From Scalesia atractyloides (lineage: Eukaryota; Streptophyta; Magnoliopsida; Asterales; Asteraceae), in the NCBI GenBank assembly GCA_947069175.1, contig CAMTDV010000012.1, forward strand, positions 35,062,341 through 35,126,340: a DNA stretch of 64,000 nucleotides. Reading direction: 5' to 3'. The notes below the pieces were generated by a model. That model saw nothing but the letters and a program-made list of their open reading frames with translations. It made no database searches and had not been told where the DNA came from. Position numbers and translations under genes: made by a program. Of the stretch, positions 10,325 through 20,985 are shown one piece after another; position 1 is the first letter of the stretch, and every line of letters begins with the position of its first letter.

Positions 10325-12060
10325 TCAAGTTTCTGGCACATCAAGAACTCGAAAATTGATATCCAAATTGTTCATATTCAGATCAATAGTTACATCGAGA
10401 GCTGGCTTTGATGACGTTGTAGATGCTTGACCTTCAGTCGTTCCTTGAGGTTGAATATTTGATGTATCATTTGAAAATCCTGGAACAACACCAGAGGCAG
10501 CTTCATTTGCATCATGAAACTCACCGTCTTCTGATGAAACATTATAATCCGCAGCGTCTTCGAATTCCTCATTTTGAACAAGATTGTTAACCGAAGTCGA
10601 CACTTGAGGGTTAACAATAATTGGTCGAACTAATGACGAGTCTTCTGCAGTATCACTTTCCAATAACATCTGAGCAGCAACTGTTGCATCATCAAAAGTT
10701 GGCAGATTAAAGGAGTCAAATAGCCTATGTAGTCGAACATCCAAGGAGCACCCAGAGCTCTTGTAGCTTCTGTATATCTCTGAACCTTGACTTCACCCCA
10801 TTCTTCAATCTTCTTCGAAGACAAATTCCACACCCGAAAATTTGGAGTAGCATATCCAAGAAAGAAACCTTCAATAGCCTTGGGACCAAACTTTCCATGT
10901 GGGTCGATCATAGTGCATGGAGCTCCAAAAGGTTCTAAGAAAGAAATATCCGGTTTCTTTTTATGTAACAACTCAAAACATGTCTTCCCATGTCTCTTTA
11001 CCGTCAGAACTCTATTCATTGTGTAGCACGCAGTAGCAACAGCTTCTCCCCAAAATTGAACAGGATGTTCTGATTCTACTAACATGGTTCTTGCAGTTTC
11101 AATAAGAGTTCTATTCTTCCTCTCAGCGACGACATTTTGTTGTGGAGTTTATCGAGAACTGTACTCATGCAGAATACCTTTTGAGGAACAGTACTCATCC
11201 ATAACTTAATTCTTGAATTCGGTGCCATTGTCGCTTCTTATTCTCCTTACTTTCAGATTATACAAATTTTCTAGCAGATTCAGGAGATTCTTGAGGATAG
11301 TAGGAACTTAACTCTTCTGTGCCAGCATGTTTACCCATGAGAATCTGGAATAGTCATCAGTAACTACCAGACAATAAGAATCATCAAAGGTTGTCTTGTG
11401 TTTCATAGGTCCAAAGAGGTCCATATGAAGACGTTCCAGTGGCATATATATAGTGTTGATCTTCTTCATGGGATGGGATTTTCTCGCTTGCTTCCCTTTC
11501 TGACTGATACACAAACGTCTTGAAGATGAAAGTTCTTCACTGGTACACCACTCACTAGATTTTTCTTCACCAAATAGTTCATTTTTCTCAGGTGAATGTG
11601 TCCCATACGTCTGTGCCAGGAGATTGATTCCTTCTCGGTGGCTTTGGAGACAAAACATGTGACTTGTGCAGATGTTGTAATAGCTTGGCTCATATAAAGA
11701 ATATACAAATCATTAATTCTTGGAGCCGACAGGAGAATCCATTCCTTCGGGATCTTGAATCCAGGCTTCAGCACATAACATCCGACATCATCAAAATGTA
11801 CAGTGAACTTCTTGTCGCAGATTTGAGAAAGAAGATTGTGATCAATTTGCCGCACATAATTGATCTTGTCGAAGCTCACAACACCATTGGAGACCATTCC
11901 TTCTCCAGTGATGTATCCACCTTTGTCAACAACAAAAGCAACATAACCACCCCTAATACTTTACACATCATATAGGAGCCGCAAGTCGCCCGTCATGTGC
12001 CTTGATGCTCCACTGTCAACAATCCAATGATTGTTTACAGTTCCTCGTGGAACACCCTGC
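10325..12060 (-). pseudogene. Copia A protease, GAG-pre-integrase and integrase
   Basis: From right to left, the protease active site HWIVDSGASRHMTG (about 12035-11990) is followed by the GAG-pre-integrase segment with SWHRRMGHIHLRKMNYL (11640-11560). The integrase core then begins with RLHMDLFGPMKHKT and VVTDDYSRFSWV (about 11430-11330), and the C-terminal part contains GKTCFELLHKKKPDISFLE and GFFLGYATPNFRVWNL (11085-10740). A Ser/Asn/Asp-rich linker (10744-10325) leads to RT. At least three frame changes and several stops break it. The protease D-S-G triad is preserved. The zinc-binding cysteines after the HH motif are disturbed (CVSVRKG). The role was polyprotein cleavage and cDNA insertion. 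Confidence 0.85.
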
Positions 12061-12077
12061 ACATTGCACAAACAAGA

Positions 12078-13744
12078 TTAGTTTGAGATGGGGACCCAAG
12101 CCTTAGTGGTCTTGGGTCGTCCCTTATTATCGAGAAATGTAATCTCAATTTCTTGATGATTAACAAACTGAGAAACTCCTTTTGAACCATTCCCGGTCTT
12201 CTGTTTACAAGATCCTTGTTTATTACCAGATTTACTATTATTTACAGTTTTAACAGTGCCTGGTTTTATTGAATTTGAAGATCTTTGATCCTTTTTCAAA
12301 GAATCCGATTTAAAGTTTCTCAACTGCTTTTACTTGTTTACGTTTTTGTTTCTCTTTTTGATCTTTAATAATTTGTTTATCTTGTGTCGGGGAAACATAT
12401 TTATGTTTGCAAGTTGGTTCATGAGGGGTTTTCTCTATACATCTTGATTTGGCTGGATTTTGACAATCCTTTATAATGTGGCCAAATTCTCCATATTTGA
12501 AACATGTTCTCCTTTCAACAAAACTAGGAGATCGTGTTTCTCGGCTTGATGTTGAACTTGTGGGTCTTGAGGTACTGGGTTCATTACATCCATCAATGTG
12601 TTGGGTGTAATTATTTTGAATGTTTCTTTTCAAAATCTTAACTTTCTTTACAAAATCAACATTAGATTTTCCTTGAAAAGTTTTGACTTTATCGGTACCT
12701 TTAGAACTCACAAATTTATCAGTTTTAGCCTTTTTCTGGTAACGAGAGCTTTTTGCTTCAAACTTCGGTTGAGAAGTTGTGGGCTTTCAACTCGCTTCCA
12801 TTCTTTTTCTTTTGAAGTGGATAATGGTTGTGATTTGGTTAACTTTTTCTTCTCTAAAGGTTTGGTTGTTGACTTTTCAAAAACCTGATCTATAGAGATT
12901 GGATTTACGTTTTTAATTGGAAAATCTTTGTTTGAATAGATTTTCTTATCTCCAACCAAAGTATACAACACATTATCTACTTCTTGTGTAGACATATTTC
13001 TTAGGAACAGTCTCTTGATTCTCAACAGATTGAGTACTAGGAGTAGCAGACAATTCTACTCTTTTCTTTTCATCAAGAGGCTGATCCTGATCATCATTTC
13101 TTGATTCATCATCTGATGTATCATCCTCTTCTTCATCAGATGATGAACTTTCTGGCTTGCTTAGTTCTTGAGAGGAATTGCCTAGTTTGAACCCTAACCC
13201 TGCTGTGAATTCCTCAGGATTCAAAGGTTCAGAGGGTTCAAAACGAGGCATCTCCTCTTCATCAGGCATTTTGGTATAATTGTGTTTCATTGGGGGTGGA
13301 CACGAATTATACCTATGCATTGAACATCTCCCTTTAGTTTTTGAACTTCAATGATATGATCAAGCACATATTGGTAGTTAGAATTGATCGAATCATATTT
13401 GCATTTGGCGATGGCTAACTCTTTCTTTGTTTCTTCTAGGAGATTAATGTAGTTATTAATTCCTTCTGTTTATTCAAAACTGTTTTTGTCAATTCAGAAA
13501 CACTTTTCTTAAGGGTTTCTATTACAGATTTGAATTCTTTTTCATTTCTAGTTAGCGCCAAGTTCGCCTCTTTGCATTTTGATAGTTCAACAACTAAATT
13601 CTGATTATGACTGTTGACGGTTTCATATTTTATTTTCAACTCAACACAGTCATTGCAAACAGTAGGAGGGTCAAAATTTACCTGTTTTAAAGAACCTTCA
13701 ACATTTGCCATAAAGGCAGTGTGATGAGGAAAAGCTGCAACCAT
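12078..13744 (-). pseudogene. Copia A Gag-protease linker region with second zinc knuckle
   Basis: About 1.7 kb in mixed frames lies between Gag and protease. It contains a coiled-coil-like stretch (LVVELSKCKEANLAL...ETLKKSVSEL, 13744-13436), a long acidic Ser/Asp/Glu segment (SSSSDEEEDDTSDDESRND, 13200-13080), a Lys-rich segment, and a degenerate CCHC box at 12463-12504. That box reads C-FK-Y-GEFG-H-IIKD-C, with the second Cys replaced by Tyr. The equivalent box in element C (33064-33105) still has its Cys. The function is unknown. I interpret it as an extended Gag C-terminus of this lineage. Confidence 0.65.
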
Positions 13745-13769
13745 CTGTAGAGAGTGTCTCTTTCACTTT

Positions 13770-15672
13770 TTATGCAGCTTCTGCATTCCTCGTCATACTT
13801 ACCTTTTCACTCTTCAACATCTCAGCTTCACTCAGCAACTCTTCAACCTCAGCTTCACTTCCTTTCTCCACATCAGAATCAGACTCATAACCATCTGAAC
13901 TTGAACATTCTTCATCAGAACTACCAACATCCCCAGATATATCATCATTATTTTGAGTGTTGATGCAGTGATCATGCTTGTTTTGATCCACAATCCTTGC
14001 ATAGCATGCAGTTCTTCCGTTATTCTCTGTTCCCAACTGAACTGACCAATTGCATCCTTCATCAGACTGAACTACCATAGCTCTGTGCGTGTTTGAAGGT
14101 CCTGATTGATTGGTGTTGTTAGAGTTGCCAACAGCTACTATTCTTCTTTCGTTGTTGTACTGTGTGTGTTGGATGGTTGAGACTGATTTCAAAAGGGGTT
14201 GTGATTTCCTTCCTTGCTGGGTCTTGTGCATTCCCGCTTGAAGTGACCTCTTTCTCCACAGTTAAAGCAAGTAACGGCGGTTTTGTCAAAGCCGTATTTT
14301 GTATCCTTCTTGCTTTCCAAACTAGTTCTACCCGTTCTTCTCATATAATCCTTCGCTCTTCTCATAGCGCTTGCAAATGCTCACTTGATGTCCATCAGCG
14401 CCATTTCATCTCGGTCAATTTGTTCATAGTCTGCGTTTGTCAAATTGATGTTCCCTATTTGACCTGCAACTAAACCACAATATGAACTGACCATGGTATT
14501 TAGAAGTTCTGCATGTTCCTGTGCAACTTCTACGTTGATTTTGGAGAGATTTGACGTGTCAAGTTTGACAGTGTTGGGATTTGCCGATTGACTGTTGCTT
14601 CCATAGAAAGATTGTTGAGGAGCTTGTTGTGGAGCGTTATGCGCTAAATCCCTTGGATGTGGAAGGAAGGCTTTCAGATCAAAAGTCTGTCTATAGGCTT
14701 GATTACTCGAACCTGTAGATTGACTTGATTGGACAGGCTGGGGTAGAAAAGCGTTCACGTTTGACACAAACGCGGTTTGCAGCTTCGGTTGCTGACTTGA
14801 GCTTGTACCTGCATTAATACTTCCAAAGTACATCTCAGGGTTTTGTGGAGCAGAGACTCGTTGTGCCTTCCGGAGTTCTTCTTCATTCTTGTTCTCCAGT
14901 TTCTGCACAAATTCATAAATACTTATTGAGTCCAAAACACCTGTATGTTTTAATAGATCAATAAATTGACCCCATTTTGGAGGTAAAGTATCAGTAAATC
15001 GCATCACAATTTCTTGTGGTGCTACTAACACTTTATACGAGTACATTTTGCTGAGAAGATGATAAAACCGAGTGGTCATATCATTCAAGGTTTCGTTCTC
15101 CATGAACATGAAATCTTCAAACTCTTTCTTGAGCAGATCATGCCGAATCTTCCTGGTAGCAGCGTTACCTTCACCTCTTGCTTCCAAAGTGTCCCACAAA
15201 TTTTTCGTTGTAGTACAACAAACAAACTGATGATAATGTCTTTATGCAGAGCTTGTGTGAGGATAGCAAATGCCTTTTTCTCTAGATCGTAAGCTTTCTT
15301 GTCACTTTCGACTAGATTGGCCAATGAGGTTGGATTTGATCCAGCTTCTTCAAGTGCTTCATTGTAGGGGGTAGTGAAACACGTCCACAATTTTGTGTTC
15401 TGTCCAAGAACGTATGTATGAAAACGACTTTTCCAGGAAGGATAATCGTTCATATGATTTAGCTTAGGCGGACAGTTGTTACTCCCTATTTCACTTTCAC
15501 TCATGAACAGAGTTTGGATGCTTTGATTTTGATTCGCGACACACGCCCATTGATTTGCAGAGATCATTGTAGTATGTTGAGGCATCAAAGATTTTACCCA
15601 TGATGTTGCGGAGCTTTGCGAAGACTCCTGATTTGAGCTTGAACAACTCCAATCCCACGGGTTAGAACTCAT
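13770..15672 (-). pseudogene. Copia A Gag
   Basis: The start at 15672 (MSSNPWDWSCSSSNQ) has a homologous start in element C (MGTNPWDWGCSSS, 51975). Capsid-type (UBN2/retrotrans_gag) homology follows: YPSWKSRFHTYVLG, then after a frameshift near 15200, LWDTLEARGEGNAATRKI and MTTRFYHLLSKMYSYKVL. A Gln/Pro/Asn-rich region comes next. The nucleocapsid CCHC box C-FN-C-GERG-H-FKRE-C is at 14228-14269. A Ser/Asp/Glu-rich tail ends at 13770. Gag would form the virus-like particle and bind element RNA. It is broken by frameshifts near 15200 and 14300. Confidence 0.85.
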
Positions 15673-16331
15673 TATATTTTCTTGTTTTATGAAAAATTTA
15701 AAGGTTTAAAGTTTCAAAATTATAATTACCTTTTAAAAATTCACAAATCTGAAAATATGACAAATTCTTAAAATCACAAAGCTTTGAAAAACACGAAAAA
15801 CAATCAAAAACAGTTTCGTGCGAGACAACTGTTTCGCACGAAATAGTTGTTAAGTACTGATCAGATGTTTCATGCGAATCAGATGATTCGTGCGAAACAG
15901 ATGTTTCATGCGGATCAGATGAATCACACTTCTTTTTCAGTCGCACCAAATGTTTTGTTCAGCGTTTTTCAGAGGAATCTTTTCAGAAATGGTTTGGTGA
16001 GAAATTTCCTTTTTGTGTAGACCTGCTTTTTCGAAATTACCTGTTGTCTTACCACTTTTAGTTAAAACACAGATTTTTAATCAGTCAACAGTCCAAATCC
16101 AGATCCAAGTCAGAAAATGTCAACCCTACCAAAACTAATCAGATTCAAATTTTTGCAGATTTCTTCTTCAAAGGTGTTCTTCAAAAAATTTTACCATAAA
16201 ATTTTCTGTATGCAACAGATTTTAACCAAGTTTTAAGTTAGTTATCTATCCAAAACTTAAATCTTCAAACTAGCTCAGACACAACTAAGCCCGGTTTTGA
16301 ACAAGGGAAGAGCCAAAGCTCTGATACCACT
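15673..16331 (-). other. Copia A 5' leader
   Basis: About 640 bp lies between the PBS and the Gag start. It is AT-rich and non-coding except for a second cluster of TTCG(T/C)(A/G)CGAA-type motifs at about 15810-15930 (ttcgtgcgag, ttcgcacgaa, ttcatgcgaa, ttcgtgcgaaa). The sequence echoes the LTR array but is more diverged. Confidence 0.75.
16316..16329 (-). other. Copia A primer-binding site (initiator tRNA-Met)
   Basis: The minus strand reads TGGTATCAGAGCTTTGG, two bases inside the LTR. This is complementary to the 3' end of initiator tRNA-Met, the usual plant Copia primer. Confidence 0.9.
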
Positions 16332-17074
16332 TGTAGGTCCACCTGCGGATGGTGTTAAACTAGTTCCTTGTTCATATGACACACACACAAGTGCGGAATC
16401 CAAGTGTGCATGCAACCAAAGCAAAGTAAAGAACACGGGGTAAACAAAGATTCACTATCTTGATTAATGATTGAGAACAAGTACAAACATATACACACAA
16501 TGCTCGTATGACTCAAACAAACTTGCTATGTTCTTGTGTCTTTGTCTTCAGAGATAACCAACTCAAATGGTAACAAGCTCTCTGGCTGACCAACTAGCTA
16601 ACCAATCAACTAGTTCTCTGGAAACACCCAACTAAGAGTACATGTCTGCTTTATAGTGTCTGTCTAGTTTCATACGAAATACGAGTCTAGACATACTGAA
16701 CACAATATTTCACACGAGACACATCTCAGAATTTGGTACGAGACACTGTTTCGTACGAAATACTTTTTTCGTACGAAACAAGTAACACAATTGTTACTCA
16801 AGTATTTCGTACGAATCATGTGATTCGTACGAATTCTCTGACTCGCAAGAATCCTTAATCCTGGATAACGTGTGTAAACTTGACGTACACAAGACTTATC
16901 AGTATGCTCACATGCAACTGATTAACACAGACAAGCAAATATGTCATACTAGATCAAGATAGAAGGATATCTCGATCTATTCGACACGACCAAACCTATA
17001 CAGACACTGGAGCAAAGACCATACAATTACAACTATAGTTAAGAACAAGCGACAGACACAAAACTGTATCAACA
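16332..17074 (-). repeat. Copia A 5' LTR (right in window), promoter-bearing
   Basis: This 743-bp LTR is the partner of 6192-6968. Its minus-strand TATA box CTATAAAG is at 16649-16656. TTCGTACGAA palindromes near 16750, 16768, 16805 and 16826 lie upstream of it in the transcription sense. It ends ...TATCAACA at 17074. Confidence 0.92.
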
Positions 17075-17079
17075 ACGGG
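17075..17079. repeat. Target-site duplication ACGGG, right copy (Copia A)
   Basis: It directly follows the LTR end CAACA. It is identical to 6187-6191. Confidence 0.9.
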
Positions 17080-17191
17080 TAGTCTAGGTCCAGACGGTCC
17101 GTCTAAACCCTAAAATCTATGGGCCCTGCCAGGTACTTGCTGACTCCTCAAAATCAATGCTATACGGGGCGTCTAGACCTAGACGACCTGT
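17080..17191. repeat. Right flank of the GC-rich unit: split and complete 28-bp palindromes
   Basis: tagtctaggtccagacggtc at 17080 continues the palindrome whose first five bases are at 6187-6191. A complete copy (acggggcgtctagacctaga...) lies at 17164-17191. This shows that 3452-6191 and 17080-17191 were contiguous before Copia A inserted. Confidence 0.85.
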
Positions 17192-17229
17192 CTAGGGCTT
17201 AGGGGTGTCCAAATAGGCAGCAGGGGTGT

Positions 17230-19480
17230 GTGAACAGATTGAGCCAATTTGAAACTATACTAAATTTGAATGTTCGAGGATGTTATATTGATCTTTCAAC
17301 ACAAGTCTATGATGCATGCCTGCTTGGATCACTCAACGGAGCTCCATTCCCAAGAAAAGCTGAATCTAAATCAACCAAAACATTAGAGTTAGTTTCAAGA
17401 GAACTTTGTGGCCTATTTAACCACCAACACATTTAGGAAATTCCTTATGGTTGAATTTAGATGATAGAAATGCGGTAATGATATTAAGACAAAGTGGACA
17501 GGATCAAAAGCATATAGACTATCTAATCCAATATCAGAAAAAAATGCATCAGTTAAGATGTGAAATTTAAAGAAATAGAATTTTGGAACTAGAAGGAGCA
17601 TACAAAATATTACAGCATAGAAGAACATAAGTGTAAAAATTTCATTATTGAAGGATAATCAGACTACTAGTCCACTTACTAATGACACAACACTAGTAGT
17701 GAACGTTGAGGATGGTAATCATGAGGAAGAAGCTCCTTAATCACCTCTCAACTCATCAAATTATCCTTTCACTCTAGAACATATACCTATGATCCAAACT
17801 CTGAAGAATCTGTCGCTTCCTCCTCATCATTAGGAAGCTCATCTAGACCTTATGATCATACATCATTACATTATCAAAGTCTATAAGATGTTTATGAATG
17901 AGCACCTGAAATTGAATTAGAAGAAAATGAGCTACTATTAGCCGAGGAAAAGCCAAGAACATATAAAGATGCAATAGAAGATGGAAAATGGATTAAAGTT
18001 ATGAATATTGAGCTAATAGGGACAAAACATGGACCTTGACTGATCTACCCAAGGATCAAAAGCTATAGGTTCATAATGGTTATTCCAAACCAAAAGGGAT
18101 GAAAGTGGAAATATTGTAAAAGAATAAGGCTTCTCTAGTAGCTAAAGGTTGCATACAATAATGTAGAGTAAACTTTGAAGAAGTGTTTGCTTCTATAGCA
18201 TGAACATAAATTGTTTGTCTGATTCTAGCCTTAGTTGCCTACAGTAACGGGAAGTACACCACTTATATCTAAAATTTGCTTTTATTACATGGAGAACTGA
18301 AGGAAGAGGTGTACGTCTCATAACATGAAGGTTTTCTGAAACCCATAGACAAAAGGGAAGGTTTACATACTTTTGAAATCATTATATGGACTACGACAAA
18401 CACAATGAGCATGGAATGTAAAATTGGATCACATATTGAAGTGTCTTGGTTCAACAAATGCTCATTAGAACAAGCAGTCTATACAAAGATAAGTTTAAAC
18501 TCTATCTTGCTAGTTGGAGTTTATGTTGATGATTTGATAGTTTACTGGAACACCAAAGAAAGAAATTGACAAGTTCAAATCACAAATGAAAGAAAAGCTT
18601 GAAATGAGTGACTTAGGGCAGTTAGCGAACTATTTAGGAATAGAGGTCAACCAAACAGGGGGTGAGATCTAAATTAAGCAAACAAGTTATGTGAACAAGA
18701 TTCTTAAGAATGGTGAAATGCTTTAGAGCAACGAGACAAAGATACCGACGAATCTAATGATTCAAGTTAACAAAAGTCGATGGGAGACAAAACGTTGATC
18801 CTGCTTAGTATAGAAGTCTAATTCGATGCTTAAGGTATCTTCTACATACAAGACCAAATTTAAGTTATTCTGCTGGTCTACTTAGTCATTTCATGCAAGA
18901 ATTGAAGGAATATCATCTTAAAGCAATCAAGCAAATCATTTGTTACATCAAAGGAACTAAAGATTATGGTATTACATATCAAAGTAGTGGAGGATGCAAA
19001 TTTGTTAGTTTGAGTGATAGTGGCTATGGAGCTAACAACGAAAAAGGAAAGGGCACTACCGGGATAGTATTCTACTTTAGAAACTCTCCTACTAGTTAGT
19101 GCACTCAAAAGCAACCTATTGTAGCACTATCATCTTGCGAATCTGAATTCATGGCATTAGCGGTATGCTAAGCATTATGGTTAAAGGACTTCTCAGTGCA
19201 ATAATTGAACTAAAAGAAGAGAGAATAACCTTAATGGTTGACAACAAATTTGCTGTTGCATTTATGAACAATTTCATGTTTCATGATAGATGCAAGCACA
19301 TTGATACACGTTATGATTTCTCATAAAAGTATGCATCGAGAATGATCAAATTGTTATAGAACACATGCTAGAGAACTACAAAGAGCTGACATCTTAACCA
19401 AAGCGTTACCAAGAATCAAGTTAATCACAATAAGTGAACTACTTGGTATTAAATACCTACTACAAGTTGATCCTGATTGA
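17230..19480 (+). pseudogene. Copia B integrase remnant, RT and RNase H
   Basis: Recognisable segments run in order. DACLLG and APFPRKAESKSTKTLELV come from the region after the integrase zinc finger (17305-17400). RTYKDAIEDGKWIKVMN opens RT (about 17958-18010), followed by ARLVAKG- and FEEVFAP-like stretches near 18140-18190. GVYVDDLIV is the catalytic box (about 18520-18540). YHLKAIKQIICYIKGTKDYGI opens RNase H (about 18912-18970). LSDSGYGANNEKGKGTTG and finally RADILTKALP (about 19385-19412) and LLQVDPD then stop near 19477. Most of the integrase catalytic core is missing between 17430 and 17930. It is dead. Confidence 0.8.
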
Positions 19481-19489
19481 GGGGATGAT

Positions 19490-19841
19490 TTTTTGGATTA
19501 ATCAACTCTCCCCTTGTGAAGTAAAGTAATGGGTTAAACATGTAAATATGTCATATTTAAGTTTAAAGTCTAAAGTGTCAATGTAAATAGTTTAAGGGTG
19601 GTATGTGTCAAACCCTAAAGGGTGAAATTGTACGTGTGTATCATAGTGATCCCTATATAGCCGCGTCTATTTTTAAGTGATCCCTATATAGCCACATTTA
19701 TTCATAGTGATCCCTATATAACCGACTCACACTGCAACCTTCAAGGATTATGATGTTTGATCAAATTCAAGTTTATTAGTGTTCAATCTTGTAATTCAAT
19801 TGTTTAATTATCAATTATAGGCGAGAATAGAGTGCTACATG
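19490..19841 (+). repeat. Probable 3' LTR of Copia B with triplicated 31-bp motif
   Basis: The purine tract tgattgaggggatga (19474-19488) precedes ttttggattaatc, which looks like a worn TGTTGGATTAATC LTR start. agtgatccctatatagcc occurs three times at about 30-bp spacing (about 19645-19730). The right end, near gagtgctaca, is uncertain and no partner LTR exists in the window. Confidence 0.5.
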
Positions 19842-20495
19842 TAAATAATAACAAATTCATCTACCTCAGCCATCTTGCCATTTAGGTAAGAGTTGTTAAA
19901 CGATAAAGATCACTAATGTACAAATGTCTCTCTTAAAGATAAAGATTATCTAAAGTTTTCGTTGAAAAGTTATATATAACCTCAGCGAGCCATTAGGTCT
20001 TGGGTTCGATTCCCATATCGAGGGTTTTCCCCAGATTTATTGGGTTCCTCCTGAATTAGTGTATATGCATTATTGCCTAGTGGAGATGGATATGATTGGG
20101 TGATTTCGATAATAATATGATGATACACCAGTGATCCATCAGTAATCCAAATTTGCCATTCAAAAATATAACCTAAGCTTCTTTGGTTCTACAAATCACC
20201 ACTCACTTCTCACTTGTAAGAAAATAATCATTTTTTTCTTCTCGTTCTTTATGATATTGAGTTCATTTTTTAGGCAAATTGTAATGCTCAATCAAGAAGA
20301 TATTTATGCTTCTATATTTTTTTTTTTGTGCAAGTTGTAAATTAAAATGTTAAAACTATAGGATGTGTTAAAAACATAACAGGTGATTGCTATATACACT
20401 TGCACGATGAATAGATCTAATTAATTTTATTAGAATATTACATGAGCGTGAACAAATCATTAATGAAAGACATTTTATTTAGTGGAAATAATATA
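19842..20495. other. Intergenic spacer with one tRNA-like B box
   Basis: Mostly AT-rich. At about 19980-20030 a sequence resembling the 3' half of a tRNA (gggttcgattccc flanked by cgagccattaggtct and atatcgaggg) suggests a SINE or tRNA relic. No A box or gene is evident. It ends at the LTR of element E. Confidence 0.4.
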
Positions 20496-20960
20496 TGTTG
20501 GATCTATTGAACCCTATAAAAGAACAGATTATTAAAAGTCAAAATAATTTACAACATCTGATCACTAATAAAGATCTGCTGCTCTAAACTCTGCTAATAC
20601 TTAAAGACTGTTCACAAGATCTATTAAGAGACAAAGCTCTGCTGGAAGCCAAAGGTCTATTGATGAGAACCTCTGATAAAGATAAAGTCTGTTGAAGTAA
20701 AATATACTGAAAACTAACAAAGGATAATGCCCAACAGAGGATATCTCAACAGTTGTTATCATCAGAGTTTATATTGTATTTTAATGTAATAGTGTTTAGG
20801 TCTAGCAGAGGTTAGAGTGTGTTAGTTTGTTAAATGTTACTTTCATAAGTGACGTCAGCCAAAGATGCTCAGTGGTTTGTAATGTACTATAAATAGAAAA
20901 GTGTATGTACTGTTCTATCTATCACTTCTACACATTCTATACAAACAAATTAGAGTGATC
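20496..20960 (+). repeat. Element E 5' LTR (right boundary approximate)
   Basis: TGTTGGATC start, repeated ctgctaa/tctgctg motifs, TATA box TATAAATA at 20888-20895, then a tctatcacttctacacattc-type transcription-start region. The usual tRNA-Met primer site is not recognisable after it. Instead there is gctgagggggagttta at about 20964, which looks like a polypurine tract and may mark a small rearrangement. Confidence 0.6.
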
Positions 20961-20985
20961 TTAGGCTGAGGGGGAGTTTATGTAA

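Larger units (their letters stand above)
6192..17074 (-). mobile_element. Copia element A, SIRE/Maximus-like, full-length but defective
   Basis: The element is 10,883 bp and reads on the minus strand. It has two LTRs (6192-6968 and 16332-17074), TG...CA ends, a perfect 5-bp TSD, a tRNA-Met PBS beside the right LTR and a PPT beside the left LTR. Domain order in the transcription sense is Gag, long linker, protease, integrase, RT, RNase H, which is the Copia order. Large size, a long gag-protease linker with a second zinc knuckle, and a non-coding tail after RNase H suit the SIRE/Maximus lineage. The lineage is an inference. Many frameshifts and stops make it non-autonomous. Confidence 0.93.
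17230..19841 (+). mobile_element. Degenerate Copia fragment B
   Basis: This is a 5'-truncated Copia element on the plus strand. It starts within the integrase zinc region, continues through RT and RNase H, and ends with a purine tract and an LTR-like tail. Decay is far greater than in A, with many stops and frameshifts, so it is among the oldest insertions here. Its sequence family differs from the SIRE-like elements A, C and E. Confidence 0.75.
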
